From positions 1 through 62,818 of the forward strand of contig JAJIRX010000167.1 of NCBI GenBank assembly GCA_023853785.1: a stretch of 62,818 nucleotides of DNA. The letters run 5' to 3'. The notes beneath the pieces were generated by a model. The model made no database searches. It was not told where the DNA came from and saw nothing but the letters and a program-made list of their open reading frames with translations. A program made the position numbers and the translations under genes. Source of the DNA: Psilocybe azurescens (lineage: Eukaryota; Basidiomycota; Agaricomycetes; Agaricales; Agrocybaceae). Positions 33,551-44,633 of the stretch are shown in pieces; within the stretch, counting starts at the first letter, position 1; every line of letters begins with the position of its first letter.

Positions 33551-34053
33551 ATGTACTTCACTGCCAAGTTCACCAGCATCCTTTTGGCTATCACTGCTTC
33601 TGCACTGTCTGCACAGTCGGCCGTGATTGAGGCTCGCGTGAGTTTCTGAGCCCATTCGAATTTGATTACCACTGCCCACTAATTAATAAATGTTTCTGTA
33701 CCCGACAGACTGATCTTGCCGAGCTATCTGTGGTTTTCTTCGACGACGTCAACTTGACCGGGGCAGCATACTCTCCCGATAGCCTCGTCCAAGCCGTCTG
33801 CAGCACGCTCCCCGGGAGTTGGCTTGACAGGGCGGAGAGTGTGCTCATAGGCTCCGGATTTACTTGCACATTCTTTGGGTGCGTATCATAATTTTTGCAG
33901 TCATTTGGAATTTGTTGTCTAATCTTTCGTCTGTTGCCTAGATTCCAAGGTTGTGAGGGACCGGGAACTACTCTGTCTGGAACCGTCAAGTCGCTCCCCA
34001 ACCCTTCGCTTTACGATAATGTCGAGTCTTTCTCGTGCAATAAGGCATTGTAG
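33551..34053 (+). CDS. Small secreted beta-gamma-crystallin-like protein, copy E (intact)
   Basis: Exons 33551-33637, 33709-33878 and 33942-34053 have the family lengths 87, 170 and 112 nt, for 122 residues. It is almost identical to copy C in the coding parts (PGSW, IEAR) and has GSGF for GTGF at residue 78. All cysteines and motifs are kept. It ends in TAG whereas C and D end in TAA. Confidence 0.85.
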
Positions 34054-34772
34054 TTAAGAAACGGTCCATTGAACGATTCTCGTGGACTCCTCTACATCCG
34101 TTGCTTGCAAATCATGGATTTACGAGTAAATTTTGTAGTAATTCAAGAGAAACCGTAGTGAAAATTATGAATTAAATGAAACTGACATGATATTGAAAAT
34201 TCGACATCAGTTAAACTAGGAGATCGTATGTGTTCTAAAATCGTAGTAAATGAATATCTTGCGCCGAAGCGTGAGAAGTGCTGGGAAATATCCTGGGAAC
34301 CTGTCTGGCCGAAGCAAGGACCATAAGTATCCTATTAGTATACTATTATGGATTAATATACTTGACAAGCCTCTTTCAAGTTTCTCAATGAACACTTCAT
34401 TAAATTCGTTTTGGATTTTCTGCCGTTCTGGCCAAGTTCTCCGAGCATACAACTGTAATGAAAGTCGGGAGCTGAAACGCTGTTATTTTCAAGGTTCAAC
34501 TAATAGGAAACCCCAACAAATTTCAATGAAAAGGGACTGTCAAATGCCTGTTGTATGAGTACACCGCTGGATTATTGACATTAGGTGCTTACTTGATTTC
34601 ACCGTTTATCATTTGATCAAAATTAAGCATGTAGGAGGTTGCATTGGGGCTACTTTCTGTTGTTCTATTCCGGATCGTACACTCCCGTATGTGTGTAGGG
34701 AAAAGAATGTCTGACTGATGACCATCCGTATCTGTGAAGTTCGCTTCGTTCAGAATCAAACGTTTATGGAGG
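34054..34772 (+). repeat. Spacer between copies E and F
   Basis: Conserved 3' flank, but with a segment ('aggagatcgtatgtgttcta', 'cgccgaagcgtgagaagtgc') that is shared with the flanks of copies A and F and missing after C and D. Two versions of the 3' flank therefore exist. No gene. Confidence 0.5.
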
Positions 34773-34993
34773 TAAGCCTGGCGCCCCAGTCTTACCCACT
34801 GCCCCTTGCCATATTATCTTATCTTCTACATTTACGTACACGTGACTGCGATCCCCAAGCCTTTTCCTTCGACACCGACTGCTCTTTCCTTATGCACCGT
34901 ACACACCTGCAACCCAGTCAGTCGTTATATCGATATCGTGGTCCTGTCATTATCCGCGTGGCTCTCAGTGAGGTCTGTGACGCCGGGCTTTCA
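34773..34993 (+). mobile_element. 221-bp MITE, upstream of copy F
   Basis: Third copy at the same insertion site, flanked by ATGGAGG and ATGGATG. Ends TAAGCCTGGCGCC and GACGCCGGGCTTTCA. Confidence 0.75.
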
Positions 34994-35804
34994 ATGGATG
35001 CTAATAGATAAGTTACCATGTAGTGGCATCTCTCGCGGCTTTCAAGGAATGTAAGAAATAGCAACAGTTTCAAGATTCGAGTGGCATGGATTAAGCTGTA
35101 TACTCGTGGGCCAGAGCTAAGAAGGATCTCTCGGGAAAAGATTTCGGGAGAAACGCCTGTCAATAACTATATATAGAACATTTACTAAATTTGTCGCGGT
35201 CAAAGTCTTCTATGAATATATTTTCGCTCCTGAATAACACTTGGAGCATGGTTTCTAGTGCTTTTATTGACCAAATTTTTCAAACGTATAAAGGTCGTCA
35301 TTAGTCTAAAAACGAAACAAGAGTGGAAATTTCAACATCCAGAGAGAGTACGGGCTTACAGTCGATTAGATATTGTACTTGGCTAATATTAGCACCTTTC
35401 ACTGTCGCTTTGACTAATAATAATAATAATTCAAGGAACATATCGACAAGACAGACTGCTTCTATTTCTCCGTGACGTTAGAGTCCACATTAACCGGAGC
35501 TTTACATTTCAGATCATACGAAACTACAGTGATGTTGGTAGACACAGAGGCACCCAAAGCTGAGCGAGTGACTCTTGCACGTCAACCATCCCATACAATT
35601 TATTGATCCAGTGAATCGCCGTCGAACTGTCTTCTCACATTCTTTTCACTCTGGTACGCGCGCTGAGTCCAGACAGTGCTTTACAAAGCTAGTGACTGAT
35701 CTTCCTTCAGTGCAAAACGGTGCAAAGAGGGCCGGTTTTCTGTGCAGGTCTTCAGCAGTTCAATCACTAGCTAAATCGACAAGCTTCATTCTCAACTATC
35801 AATC
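34994..35804 (+). promoter_or_regulatory. 5' flank of copy F with mutated TATA box
   Basis: Collinear with the other upstream regions, but the promoter word 'ggtataaagagcgcc' reads 'ggtgcaaagagggcc' (about 35719-35733), so the TATA box is lost. A 12-bp deletion has also removed 'caagcacgcttc'-type leader sequence. Confidence 0.55.
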
Positions 35805-36298
35805 GTGTACTTCACCGCCAAGTTCACCAGCATCCTTTTCGCTATCACTGCTTCTGCACTGTCTGCACAGTCGGCTGTGATTGGGGCTCGCGTGAGTTTC
35901 TGAGCGCACCCGACTACACAACCTACTAATTAATAAATGTCTCTCTACTCGACAGACTGATATTGACGCGCTACATCTTATCTTCTTTGAGGCGTCGACT
36001 TTACCGGGGCGTTCCTCTCTCCCGATGGCCTCGTCCAAGCCGTTTGCACCACCCTCCCTGGCAGATGGCTCGACAGGGCGCAGAGTGTCGCCATCGTCCC
36101 CGGATTCACTTGCACATTCTTTGTGTGCGTATCGTAAATTTTGGAGGCATTTCTAATTGCTTTGTCTAATCTTTTGTATGTTTGGCTAGATTCCAAGGCT
36201 GTGTGGGACCGGGAACTACGCTGTCTGGAGTCTTCAATGCGCTCCCCAATTCCCTTTTGGATAACATCCAGTCGTTCTCCTGCAATGAGGTAGTGTAA
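35805..36298 (+). pseudogene. Secreted beta-gamma-crystallin-like protein, copy F (pseudogene)
   Basis: The family start ATG is GTG here (35805-35807). Exon 1 (35805-35891) is otherwise conserved. Exon 2 (35956-36124) is 169 nt, one base short, breaking the frame at TTCTTTGAGGCGTCGAC. Exon 3 (36190-36298) is 109 nt, three bases short, and ends in TAA. Many substitutions are also present (GRWLDRAQS, CGPGTTLSGVFN). With the lost TATA box, four kinds of damage point to a non-functional copy, the most diverged of the six. Confidence 0.85.
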
Positions 36299-36588
36299 TG
36301 AAAGGTCCCTTGTACGATTCTGCTGGACTCCTCTGCATCCATTACTTGCGAACCAGGGATTTAGGAGTAAAATATGTAGTATGTACTTCAAGAGAAACCG
36401 AAGGAAACTGACATGATAAATATGATACATTTTACCATGGCACGATTCAGGGAGGAGGCAAAGATGCTGTTCTATCCCAGCTGCAACTTCTTCGGTATTT
36501 GAAAAATTCGACATCAGTAGAACTAGGAGATCGTATGTGTTCTGAAATCGTAGTAAATGCATATCTTGCGCCGAAGCGTGAGAAGCAT
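36299..36588 (+). repeat. 3' flank of copy F
   Basis: Diverged version of the conserved 3' flank, similar to that of copy A ('aactaggagatcgtatgtgt'). No gene. Confidence 0.45.
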
Positions 36589-36624
36589 GGGAGGGAGGGA
36601 GGGAGGGAGGGAGGGAGGGAGGGA
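36589..36624 (+). repeat. (GGGA)n microsatellite
   Basis: About nine tandem GGGA units at the junction between the copy F 3' flank and unrelated sequence. Confidence 0.9.
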
Positions 36625-36690
36625 TGGCGATTTTACGGTCCCAACATAGGAACTTGCTGGTCCGTCGAGGGGATTGATAGACCCGTCAAA

Positions 36691-37145
36691 CTATAAGGGG
36701 GAGTCACGGTAGCCCAACTCGGGTCCAACTTACATACCTTCCAACTTTGCTTCCAACTTGAACGAAGCTGGAAGCAAAGTTGGAGCGCAAATTGGATGAT
36801 CAAGTTTTGCAACCCCGACCCCAACTTGACTTTAACTCAACTTCCAACGTCGCATTTTCGAGTCCTTCCACTGAGATTTTTAATATATATATAATGAGAA
36901 TAAAATAGTATGGACCGGTATGCATTTGACTTTGAGAATAAATTTAAATAAATGGGATGCACAGGGACAGAGGAAACCCAAATGGTCAAAAAGTTGGAGA
37001 GCCAAGCTGGGACCGAAGTTGGGTTGCGAATCGTGCTCCGGGCCACGATTTGCGTCCCAACTGCACTCCCAACTTGATCAGAGTCGAAGATCAAGTTGGA
37101 CGGCAAGTTGGGGACCAAGTTTTCTTACAGTGAATCACCCTATAG
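36691..37145. mobile_element. 455-bp hairpin-rich inverted-repeat element
   Basis: The ends CTATAAGGGGGAGTCACGGTAG-like (left) and CTTACAGTGAATCACCC then TATAG (right) are diverged inverted repeats bordered by TATA. Inside are many CAAGTTGG / CCAACTTG words, including a near-perfect hairpin at about 36733-36782 (CCAACTTTGCTTCCAACTT and its complement). No transposase. It is an old MITE-like insertion in the last unit of the array. Confidence 0.6.
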
Positions 37146-38827
37146 AGCCTCGACCGGACCCCGGCCTTCTTACAGGTTTGACGCTCTGAACACCCTTGGG
37201 CAGCTCATAGATCTCGCTGGGTCAAGAAGAAGGGCGCCTTGTTCGTTGGGAAAAATCGTGGGAACCTTTTGGCCGGAGCAAGGACCGTAAGTATCCTATT
37301 GCGATGTACTTGAGTATATGATCGCGCATAAAAATGAGCAGGGTAGGCTTAGTTGCGCTGCGTGATCCGAGTGGAAGATTAGTATGCACGTACTGGTATG
37401 TAATTATGGATTTTACTCTATTTGACAACCCTCCTTCAAGTTTGCCAATGAACGCCTTAGCTCATTAAATTCGTTTTGGATTTTCTGCCGTTCTGGCCAA
37501 GTTCTCCGGGCATACAACTTGAAAGTCGGGAGTTGAAACACTTGTTATTTCCATGTTTCGACCATCACCGTTCGTCTCTGGCCAAGTTCTGACCTATTTG
37601 TTTAAATTGCGGCCTAGGATATTGGTAAGCCATGTATCGTTTCTAAACCAGGAAAATCCCAACAACTTTCAACGCAAAAGGGCTGTCACTGTCAAATACG
37701 TGTTGTATGAGCAATACACACCCGGATTATTGACTGTCGGTCATTGAAGCTCAACGCAGACGATCAGGGCTGCAACACATGTAAGTACACGGAGTCCGGA
37801 CACGGGAAAGGGAGGGTTTCCAAATAAATGGATTATCCATGCCACATTGTTTAGGTCCTGGTCCTGCTAGGCCTACGCAGCATCGGCTTGCACGATTAAG
37901 CGGAAGGAACGGATTAGAACTTCGGTCAGTCATACACATGTATGCGTTGAATTGGAAAGAACTACATAAACTGAACTAGCTACATGTGTATGCGTAGGCT
38001 CTTTTTGTTGCGGAAACGTGAGGAAATGGAAGTTTTAAATCTTATTGAAGAGATGGCTCGTTACTCACTTAGGTCGATGTAATGATCGGCGACCATTTGG
38101 CGACACTGCCTTTGAGCAGGATGGGCAGAAACATATGTCATGCCGTGGGTTGATGATGGTGATGAATAGTTATGCGCAAGTATTATTGATGCACATTGCG
38201 TATGTGTGAAGCCTACAGGAAGCCTCAAGGCTGTGATCGCTGCATGTCGCCGAAACAACCTATGTCTGTTCGACGTGGTTCGACAGGCGCAGGAGTAAAG
38301 TGCTATCGGTAAAATTACTGCGTAGACTGTAATACATTTAGCCTGCGGTTCCAAGTAGAGCACGTAGTCCAGTAGGAATCGAGATAGTTCATCGGCACAT
38401 AGGCAGACAAGCAGGCGGGTATATAGACATGAAATGGAGGGATGAACGGAAGAGACTATATTTCCCACGGCATGCATGTGGGAAGAGCTAGACGCTGACA
38501 CCAACCAACCAACCCAACCCAACCACCATCAACGATCGTAAAACTCTCTCGCCAAAACGTCCGTGCCTTCTTTTTCTTTCCTTTCTTTGCGCTGGAGTGC
38601 TATTGTCTTGGGCTGCGCTGATTGTGTTTTGCTTACCCAACAGATTCAGCCCCGCTGCTGGGTGATGACGAGCTGCGAGCGTTGGACTATCGACTAATCG
38701 CTTCTTCTTTGTATCTACGCACATCGCCCGTTGCAACTACCACCCAACACACCAACATCACCCAACAACAATAGCAACAACAACTATCAGCAACCACAGC
38801 ACGCGTCCACCAGCAGCATCGAACTCG
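37146..38827. other. End of array and upstream of the kinase gene, no gene seen
   Basis: About 37250-37745 still matches the array spacers ('cgttttggattttctgccgt'). From 37750 to 38827 there are small minus-strand frames (62-153 codons) without motifs. The last 350 bp are pyrimidine-rich and contain 'accaaccaaccaacccaacc', likely the kinase 5' UTR and promoter. Confidence 0.4.
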
Positions 38828-41800
38828 ATGGCCAGCCCAGCACCCCCATCATCCGCATCCCGCCGCCAACGCGCCTCCCACACCGTCGTCTCCCCAACAG
38901 CCCACCACAACAACTATCACCATCAACAGCAATACCCCAACACCCAGCAGCACTCGTCCCTCCTCCCCGTGCCACACCATGGCGGTGCCCACGAGTCCAC
39001 CAGCAACAACAACAACAACAACAACAACCCCAGCAACCAGCCAGGCAACGGCGCTGCCGCCCAAGGCCAAAGCCCGCAGTACCCCGACGTGTACGCGCAC
39101 CCCGCCGCGGTCGCCTACGCCGCCGCGCACCCGCGGCGCACGATCCCCAAGTTCGGGCCGTACCTCCTGCTCCAGACGCTCGGCGAGGGCGAGTTCGGGA
39201 AGGTCAAGCTCGGCCTGCACAGCCAGTGGGGCGAGGAGGTCGCGGTCAAGCTCATCCGGCGGGGCAATGTGGACAGCACGGTCAGGATGAGCAAGGTCGA
39301 GCGGGAGATAGAGGTCTTGAAGGTGTGTGTGGTTTTTTTTTTGTTCGTTCGTTTCATTTTCTTTGTTTCTTTCTTTTTTATTGGATGGGGCGTGCTCGAC
39401 TGCCACTAGGTCTCTCAATGTCGGCCGTCGTCCTTTCATGCCGGCTGCTGCCAGGGCATATCAGCATTTTGAGATCACATCGCAATTGCACTTCTATCGC
39501 ATTTGGGTGCTTTGTGTTCTATTTTCCTCTTTTCTTTTTCTGATTTGCATGTTAAAATGGGACATGCTATGGACCCCCTGATTATCCGCCAGACGGGGGT
39601 ACAGGACGCGGTTACTCCTCCCACACCGCCCGCTGCCCCCCCGACAACTCTATACATGCAACTTGTTCCATGATGCCTCCTATTTATGGGCATGGGCGTG
39701 CTGTAATTTTGGCGCCAGTGGCCGTGGTGGCCGTTCTTCACTTGTTTTTTTTTTCTTTTTCTTTTCCTTTCTTCCTTTTTGAGGCTTTTTCGCGGGGCCC
39801 GGTATGAACCCCCAGAGAATCTCGTTCACGAGAAAGTGGTGGTGGTAGTGGTTCTTTCTTTTCCTTTGCTTCCCTTTTTGGGACGTGGTACGAACACCCG
39901 CGGAGAGGCTCGATTACGTTTTACGAGACATGCAAGGCGCGGACTGTCCGCGGAGTAGGAGTAGCCGCCCGCCGGGCTGGGGTGGCGCGCTTGCTTCTTT
40001 GTCGTTCGCTGCTTCCCGATAACCGGGACTGGATAAATGCGACACTTCGATATTTTTTATTGTATCGCGCAGTAGTTCATTGTTTCTGCCTGCAGCATTG
40101 ACACTTTGCTTTGGTATTATTTTACACTGGAGAGCACTTGCATGGGTGTGTCCGCTGGACAGTTCGCGCCTCCTCTCAGTAACTGAGGAGCCCTCCGAAC
40201 CGCTCTATTGATTCTTTCTTTCCATTTTTGTCTTTGTTTATTTTATTTTATTTTTTCTTTCGCTATGAATTTCCACTACATTTTTCTTTCTTTCTTTTTC
40301 CCAAGAACCCTTAACAACATTCTCTATGCTAACACCCCTAAACCACACAGACCCTCAAACACCCAAACATCGTGCGTCTCTACGACGTGATCGAAACCGA
40401 CAAATACATCGGCATCATCCTCGAATACGCGTCGGGCGGCGAGCTCTTCGACCACATCCTCGCGCACCGGTACCTGCGCGAGAAGGACGCCGCGCGCCTC
40501 TTCTCGCAGCTCATCTCGGGCGTGTGGTACATCCACCAGAAGAAGATCGTGCACCGCGACCTCAAGCTCGAGAACCTGCTGCTCGACCGCAACCGCAACG
40601 TGATCATCACGGACTTCGGCTTCGCGAACCGCTTCGAGCACAAGAGCGACGACCTCATGCAGACGAGCTGCGGCAGCCCGTGCTACGCCGCGCCCGAGCT
40701 CGTCATCAGCGAGGGGCTGTACGTCGGCAGCGCGGTCGACATCTGGAGCTGCGGCGTCATCCTCTACGCGATGCTCGCCGGGTACCTGCCGTTCGACGAC
40801 GACCCGGCCAACCCGGACGGCGACAATATTAATCTGCTGTACAAGTACATCGTGTCGACGCCGCTGAGCTTCCCGGAGTACATCAGCAAGGAGGCGCGGG
40901 ACCTGCTGAGTGTGATGCTCGTGCCGGACCCGACGCGGCGCACGACGCTCGAGGGCGTCATGCGGCATCCGTGGCTGAGTGCGTACTGGGTCGATGGCAG
41001 CGCGGGCGGGAGTGCGAGTGGAGGCGGAGGCGGAGGCCGCAGGGAGGGCGGCGGAAGTGCGAATGCGGGTGTGCCGGTGGCGTTTGGGCGCACGGTGGAG
41101 GAGCTGGAGCGGGCGGCGATGGAGGGCCACCAGGCGAAGCGCGTCGCGTACCAGAAGCAGATGCGCGCCGCGGCCGCGGCGGCATCCGGCGCCTCGGGTG
41201 CCGCTGCGTCCCCGAATGCCAATGCCGGTGCGCTGATGGCGGCGGCGGGCGGGAGTGCGGCGGCTGTCGCGCCGTCGCCCGGGAGGACGCAGAGCCACCG
41301 CCCCGCTGAGCACCGTGATAGGGAGCGGGCACGAGAAAGGGAAAGGGAGAACGAAGCGCAGTACGCTCAGCAGCAACAACAACCACAGCAGCAACCACAA
41401 TCATCTAGGCAGCAACAGCAGCAGCAGCAGGGCGGAAACACCCCGCGCAGCCGCTCTGTGCAGCCCGAGTATCTCTACGACTCGTCGCTCGAGCAATCTA
41501 TGGCCATGTCGCCTCCGCCTGCACACGCTTCGGCCTCCGCGTCGATGCCGATCGTAAATCCCGCTGCACAGCAGCAGCAGCAGGCGCCTGCAACGCCCAC
41601 TGCCACTGCGACTGGCGCTGGCTCTGGGAAGGGCAGGGGCGGCAAGGTGTACGGCAGCCCTGCGGCGCTGGGCCTGAGCGAGGACGATCCGTTCGCGTTT
41701 GCCTCGGGTCCGCCTCCGCCTGCTGCTGTTACTTATGGCTCTGGCGGCGGCTTGCCTCCTATTTCTGGGTTGCCGCCTGTGTCGACCGGGTTGGCGCCGC

Positions 41801-44633
41801 CTGGTATACCGGCCACAGCTAATGCGAATGCTGGCGCGGGCGCTGGTAAAAGCTCAGGAGGGGGAGGGGGTGGTGGGTTTAGGCATACGATCCAGGTGGA
41901 GTATGATGCACCGAAGGGAAGGCGGGGACGGAGTGGGAGTCAGAGTCAGGGTCAGAGGGGCGGACAACCCCAGCAGCAGCCACAACAGCAGCAGCCACAA
42001 CAACAACAGCAGCAAGAAAAGCAGCAGCAATATCAGGAAAGGCAGCAGCAGCAGCAGCAAGAGAAGAGAGCGACGCCGAAGCCCTTGCCCTCGCCGCCGC
42101 CCGTGTCTGCGTCGTCGCCTGCTGTGGCTCCAGCTACGACCACCGCTCCGACTGCGGGAACGGCAGCGCCCTCTGCGTACCGCGCGCCTGTGGCGACTTC
42201 ATCTCCTTCAGCAGTACCTTCTCCTTCCTCAGCAGCAGCAGGAGTAGGAGTAGGGGCGACACCCACGAAGGCGAATGCAAATCCAAACGGACTGACAGTC
42301 AACGTCACCTCCTCCCCAGCGTCCATCTCCTCCTCCGCTGCTGCTGCTGCGCCGCCCACCGCAGGCTCGACGTTCACGACCACCAGTGCCAGTAGCGCTG
42401 TGCCTTCTACGCCCGAGGGCACCGGCACCGCCAGCGCGACGGGCACGACGGGGTCGACGTCGTCCATCAAACCACCCTCTGTCTCCGGGCAGGGGCAGGG
42501 GCACAAGAAGGGCAAGTCGAGCGTGGACAGGATGGGCCTTGGCAAGATCTTCAGTGGCCTCGGCGCCGGGTCGAAGGATGATTATGGAGATGGGGAGGTT
42601 ACGCCAGGGGCGAGTGTGGGGAGCGTGGCGATGACGCCGAGCGCGAGTGCGAGTGCGAGTGTTGCGGCGAGCGAGGAGGATCGGGAGACGACCGCCAGCG
42701 CCAGCACCAACGGCAACGGCAACGGCAGCGGCAGCGGCAAGGAAGCGACGAAGAAGACGAGCAGGCGCAACACGCTCACTGTTATGGTCGAGCCGTTTAC
42801 GAGGAGCGTGCGGGGGAGGAAAGACAAGGAGAAGGAGAAGGAGAGGGGGAGGATGGCGAACACACCTGTGAACTCGGTGTACCCGCAACGGGACGTGTCT
42901 GGGTCGAAGAGCGCGTTGCCTGGTGCTGCAGGAGGGGCGATGACGCTCGCTGTGCCTGCGCCGGTGCCCGGCCCGGTGTCTGCTATTGAGCCTAGTGCCG
43001 CAGGAGGCGTCCCTGCGTTCTCGCCGTCACAGGGAGTTTGAGGCGCGCCCGCACCAGGGCTGAGCGGGATGCAGGCGTCGACGAGCAAGGCGAAGAAGGT
43101 GATGCAGTGGTTCCGGACTAAGTCGAAGGGACGGGAGTCGGTTGGGTTTGGCGTTGGTGGCGGGAGTGGTAATCTTGGTGCTGGCGAGGATGAGGCGACG
43201 CCTACGCCTGCCCACCATGGGCAGCACGGACAGGAGATGCAGGAGCAGCAGATGCAGAGCACGTCGACGCCGATCCAGGCGAAGTACAGGAGGGGCTATT
43301 CGGCGTCGAGCAGTACCGTTAACCACCAGGAGAGGGGGAGAGATAGGGATGTGGTGGTCGTGCCCGCGACGGCGGCGCCTGTGCAGGTGGTCGTTACTAC
43401 GCCTTCCACGCCGCGCCCTGCTGGCAATGCCAACGCCAACAGCAGCAGCAATGTCAACGTCAACAACAGCAACAGCAGGACGCCGGTCCAGCCCGTGCGC
43501 ACGGCGAGCGGCGCGACGGACGCCAGTGCCAGCGGAGCGAGCATCAGTGCGTCGAGCTTCGTCACGCGGTTCCGCAATAGTGTCACTGTCGGGCGAGAGA
43601 GGAACACATCGACGACCGATAAACATCACCACCACCACCACCACCACCATCAAAATCAACATGCGCACCCGCACGGCCAGGCGCAGCAGCAGGCGCATCC
43701 GTACAGCCAGCTGCGGATCCATCATGGTGCGGTAGATCAGACGACGATCACGACGCGCCCGCCGCCGGAGGTGATGGCGCATGTGAAGCGGGTCCTGGAG
43801 GGCATGGGCGTCGAGGCGCAGATGGAGAGCGAGTATAAGGTTAGGTGTGTCAGGGTCAAGAAGAAGAAGGTGGAGAATATTCCCGTTGGGGGACAGGAGG
43901 GAGAGCAAGGGCAGGGACAGCTGGCGGTGGTGACGATGATGGGGAGCGCGGCTTCCAACGGGGTGCGTTCGTCTTTGTGTTGTTTTTCTTCTTGAAAAAC
44001 CTTTCTTTGGATGGCATGCTGATTGAATCATTTTCTCTTCTCTTCGTTTACCCTTTTTTGACAGGTCGACAAGCGCGGTCTCCCGTTACCTTCCCCTCTG
44101 CGTTTGGTGGCACAGGCGGCATGCTCCGCGGGCTGCTCATGCGCAGGCAGTCATCCCAGGTGTCCACCCACGGACCTCCATCTGCATCAACTACATCTGT
44201 GCCTGGAACCGCCAACTCGCTGGCATTCGACGACGAGACCTCTGTCGTCGTCGGCGAGCCATTGAGCATGAATGGACGGGATGCGCTGCACAGCCCGATC
44301 TCGCCCTCGGCCTCGCCGCTCACCGCCGTGCCTCCCTCCGCCGCTCTGGCTTCTGGTTCCAGTAGTAAGGGAGGCAAGGGCCCGGCGTACGGCGACCCCA
44401 ACCAAGATGCCGGCGACGAAGTGCGGTTCAGCGTCGAGCTGACGAGGCTGGACAGGTTGAACGACACGTACAGTTTGGATATTAGGAGGTTGAAGGGCAA
44501 TTTGAGGAGTTACAAGTTTTTGTATGATACGTTGCGGGAGTGAGTTCCTCTACCTCTTCTTGTCCAGTGTTTCATTTTCTGATCCATGTTTTTATTTCCC
44601 TGCAGTCGTGCGGATTTGTCTGCTGCCCATTGA
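38828..44633 (+). CDS. KIN4: Kin4-type CAMKL serine/threonine kinase with C-terminal KA1 domain
   Basis: Exons 38828-39322, 40351-43962, 44065-44539 and 44606-44633 encode about 1,536 residues. After an Asn/Gln-rich leader the kinase domain (about 109-375) has [30 protein letters not shown] (about 233), [10 protein letters not shown] (about 254) and [29 protein letters not shown] is typical of Kin4/Frk1. A long low-complexity tail (poly-Q, poly-G, Ser/Thr, His9) leads to [19 protein letters not shown] and a final KA1 domain ([39 protein letters not shown]). In yeast Kin4 enforces the spindle position checkpoint at the cortex and spindle poles; KA1 would bind membrane. The first intron is 1,028 bp and T-rich. 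Two oddities: an in-frame TGA at 43039-43041 (codon about 897 of exon 2), and four C at 44093-44096 where five keep the frame ([12 protein letters not shown]). Confidence 0.9.

Larger units (their letters stand above)
27800..37745 (+). repeat. Tandem array of ~2.2-2.6 kb units carrying secreted-protein copies C-F
   Basis: Start codons (or their equivalent) at 28675, 30970, 33551 and 35805 give periods of 2295, 2581 and 2254 bp. Each unit contains about 0.85 kb of conserved upstream DNA, the three-exon gene and several hundred bp of 3' flank. The longer second period is explained by a 262-bp element inserted in that unit only. The last unit is interrupted after its gene by a (GGGA)n tract and a 455-bp element. 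Its 3' flank resumes at about 37250 ('gggaaccttttggccggagc'). Confidence 0.85.

Noticed and set aside
28544..36038. CRISPR-like array, because of regular repeats
   Set aside because: Units are over 2 kb, carry spliced genes and have no short repeat-spacer structure. This is a tandem gene array.
38731..39543. 270-codon plus-strand frame overlapping the first kinase exon
   Set aside because: It is a shadow of the G/C-rich kinase exon 1 in another frame. The frame from 38828 carries [11 protein letters not shown] and splices in frame to the rest of the kinase.
40324..43262. Long antisense ORFs opposite the kinase gene (up to 358 codons)
   Set aside because: High G+C in third positions removes stops on the other strand. 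The products are Arg/Ala/Leu-rich without motifs.
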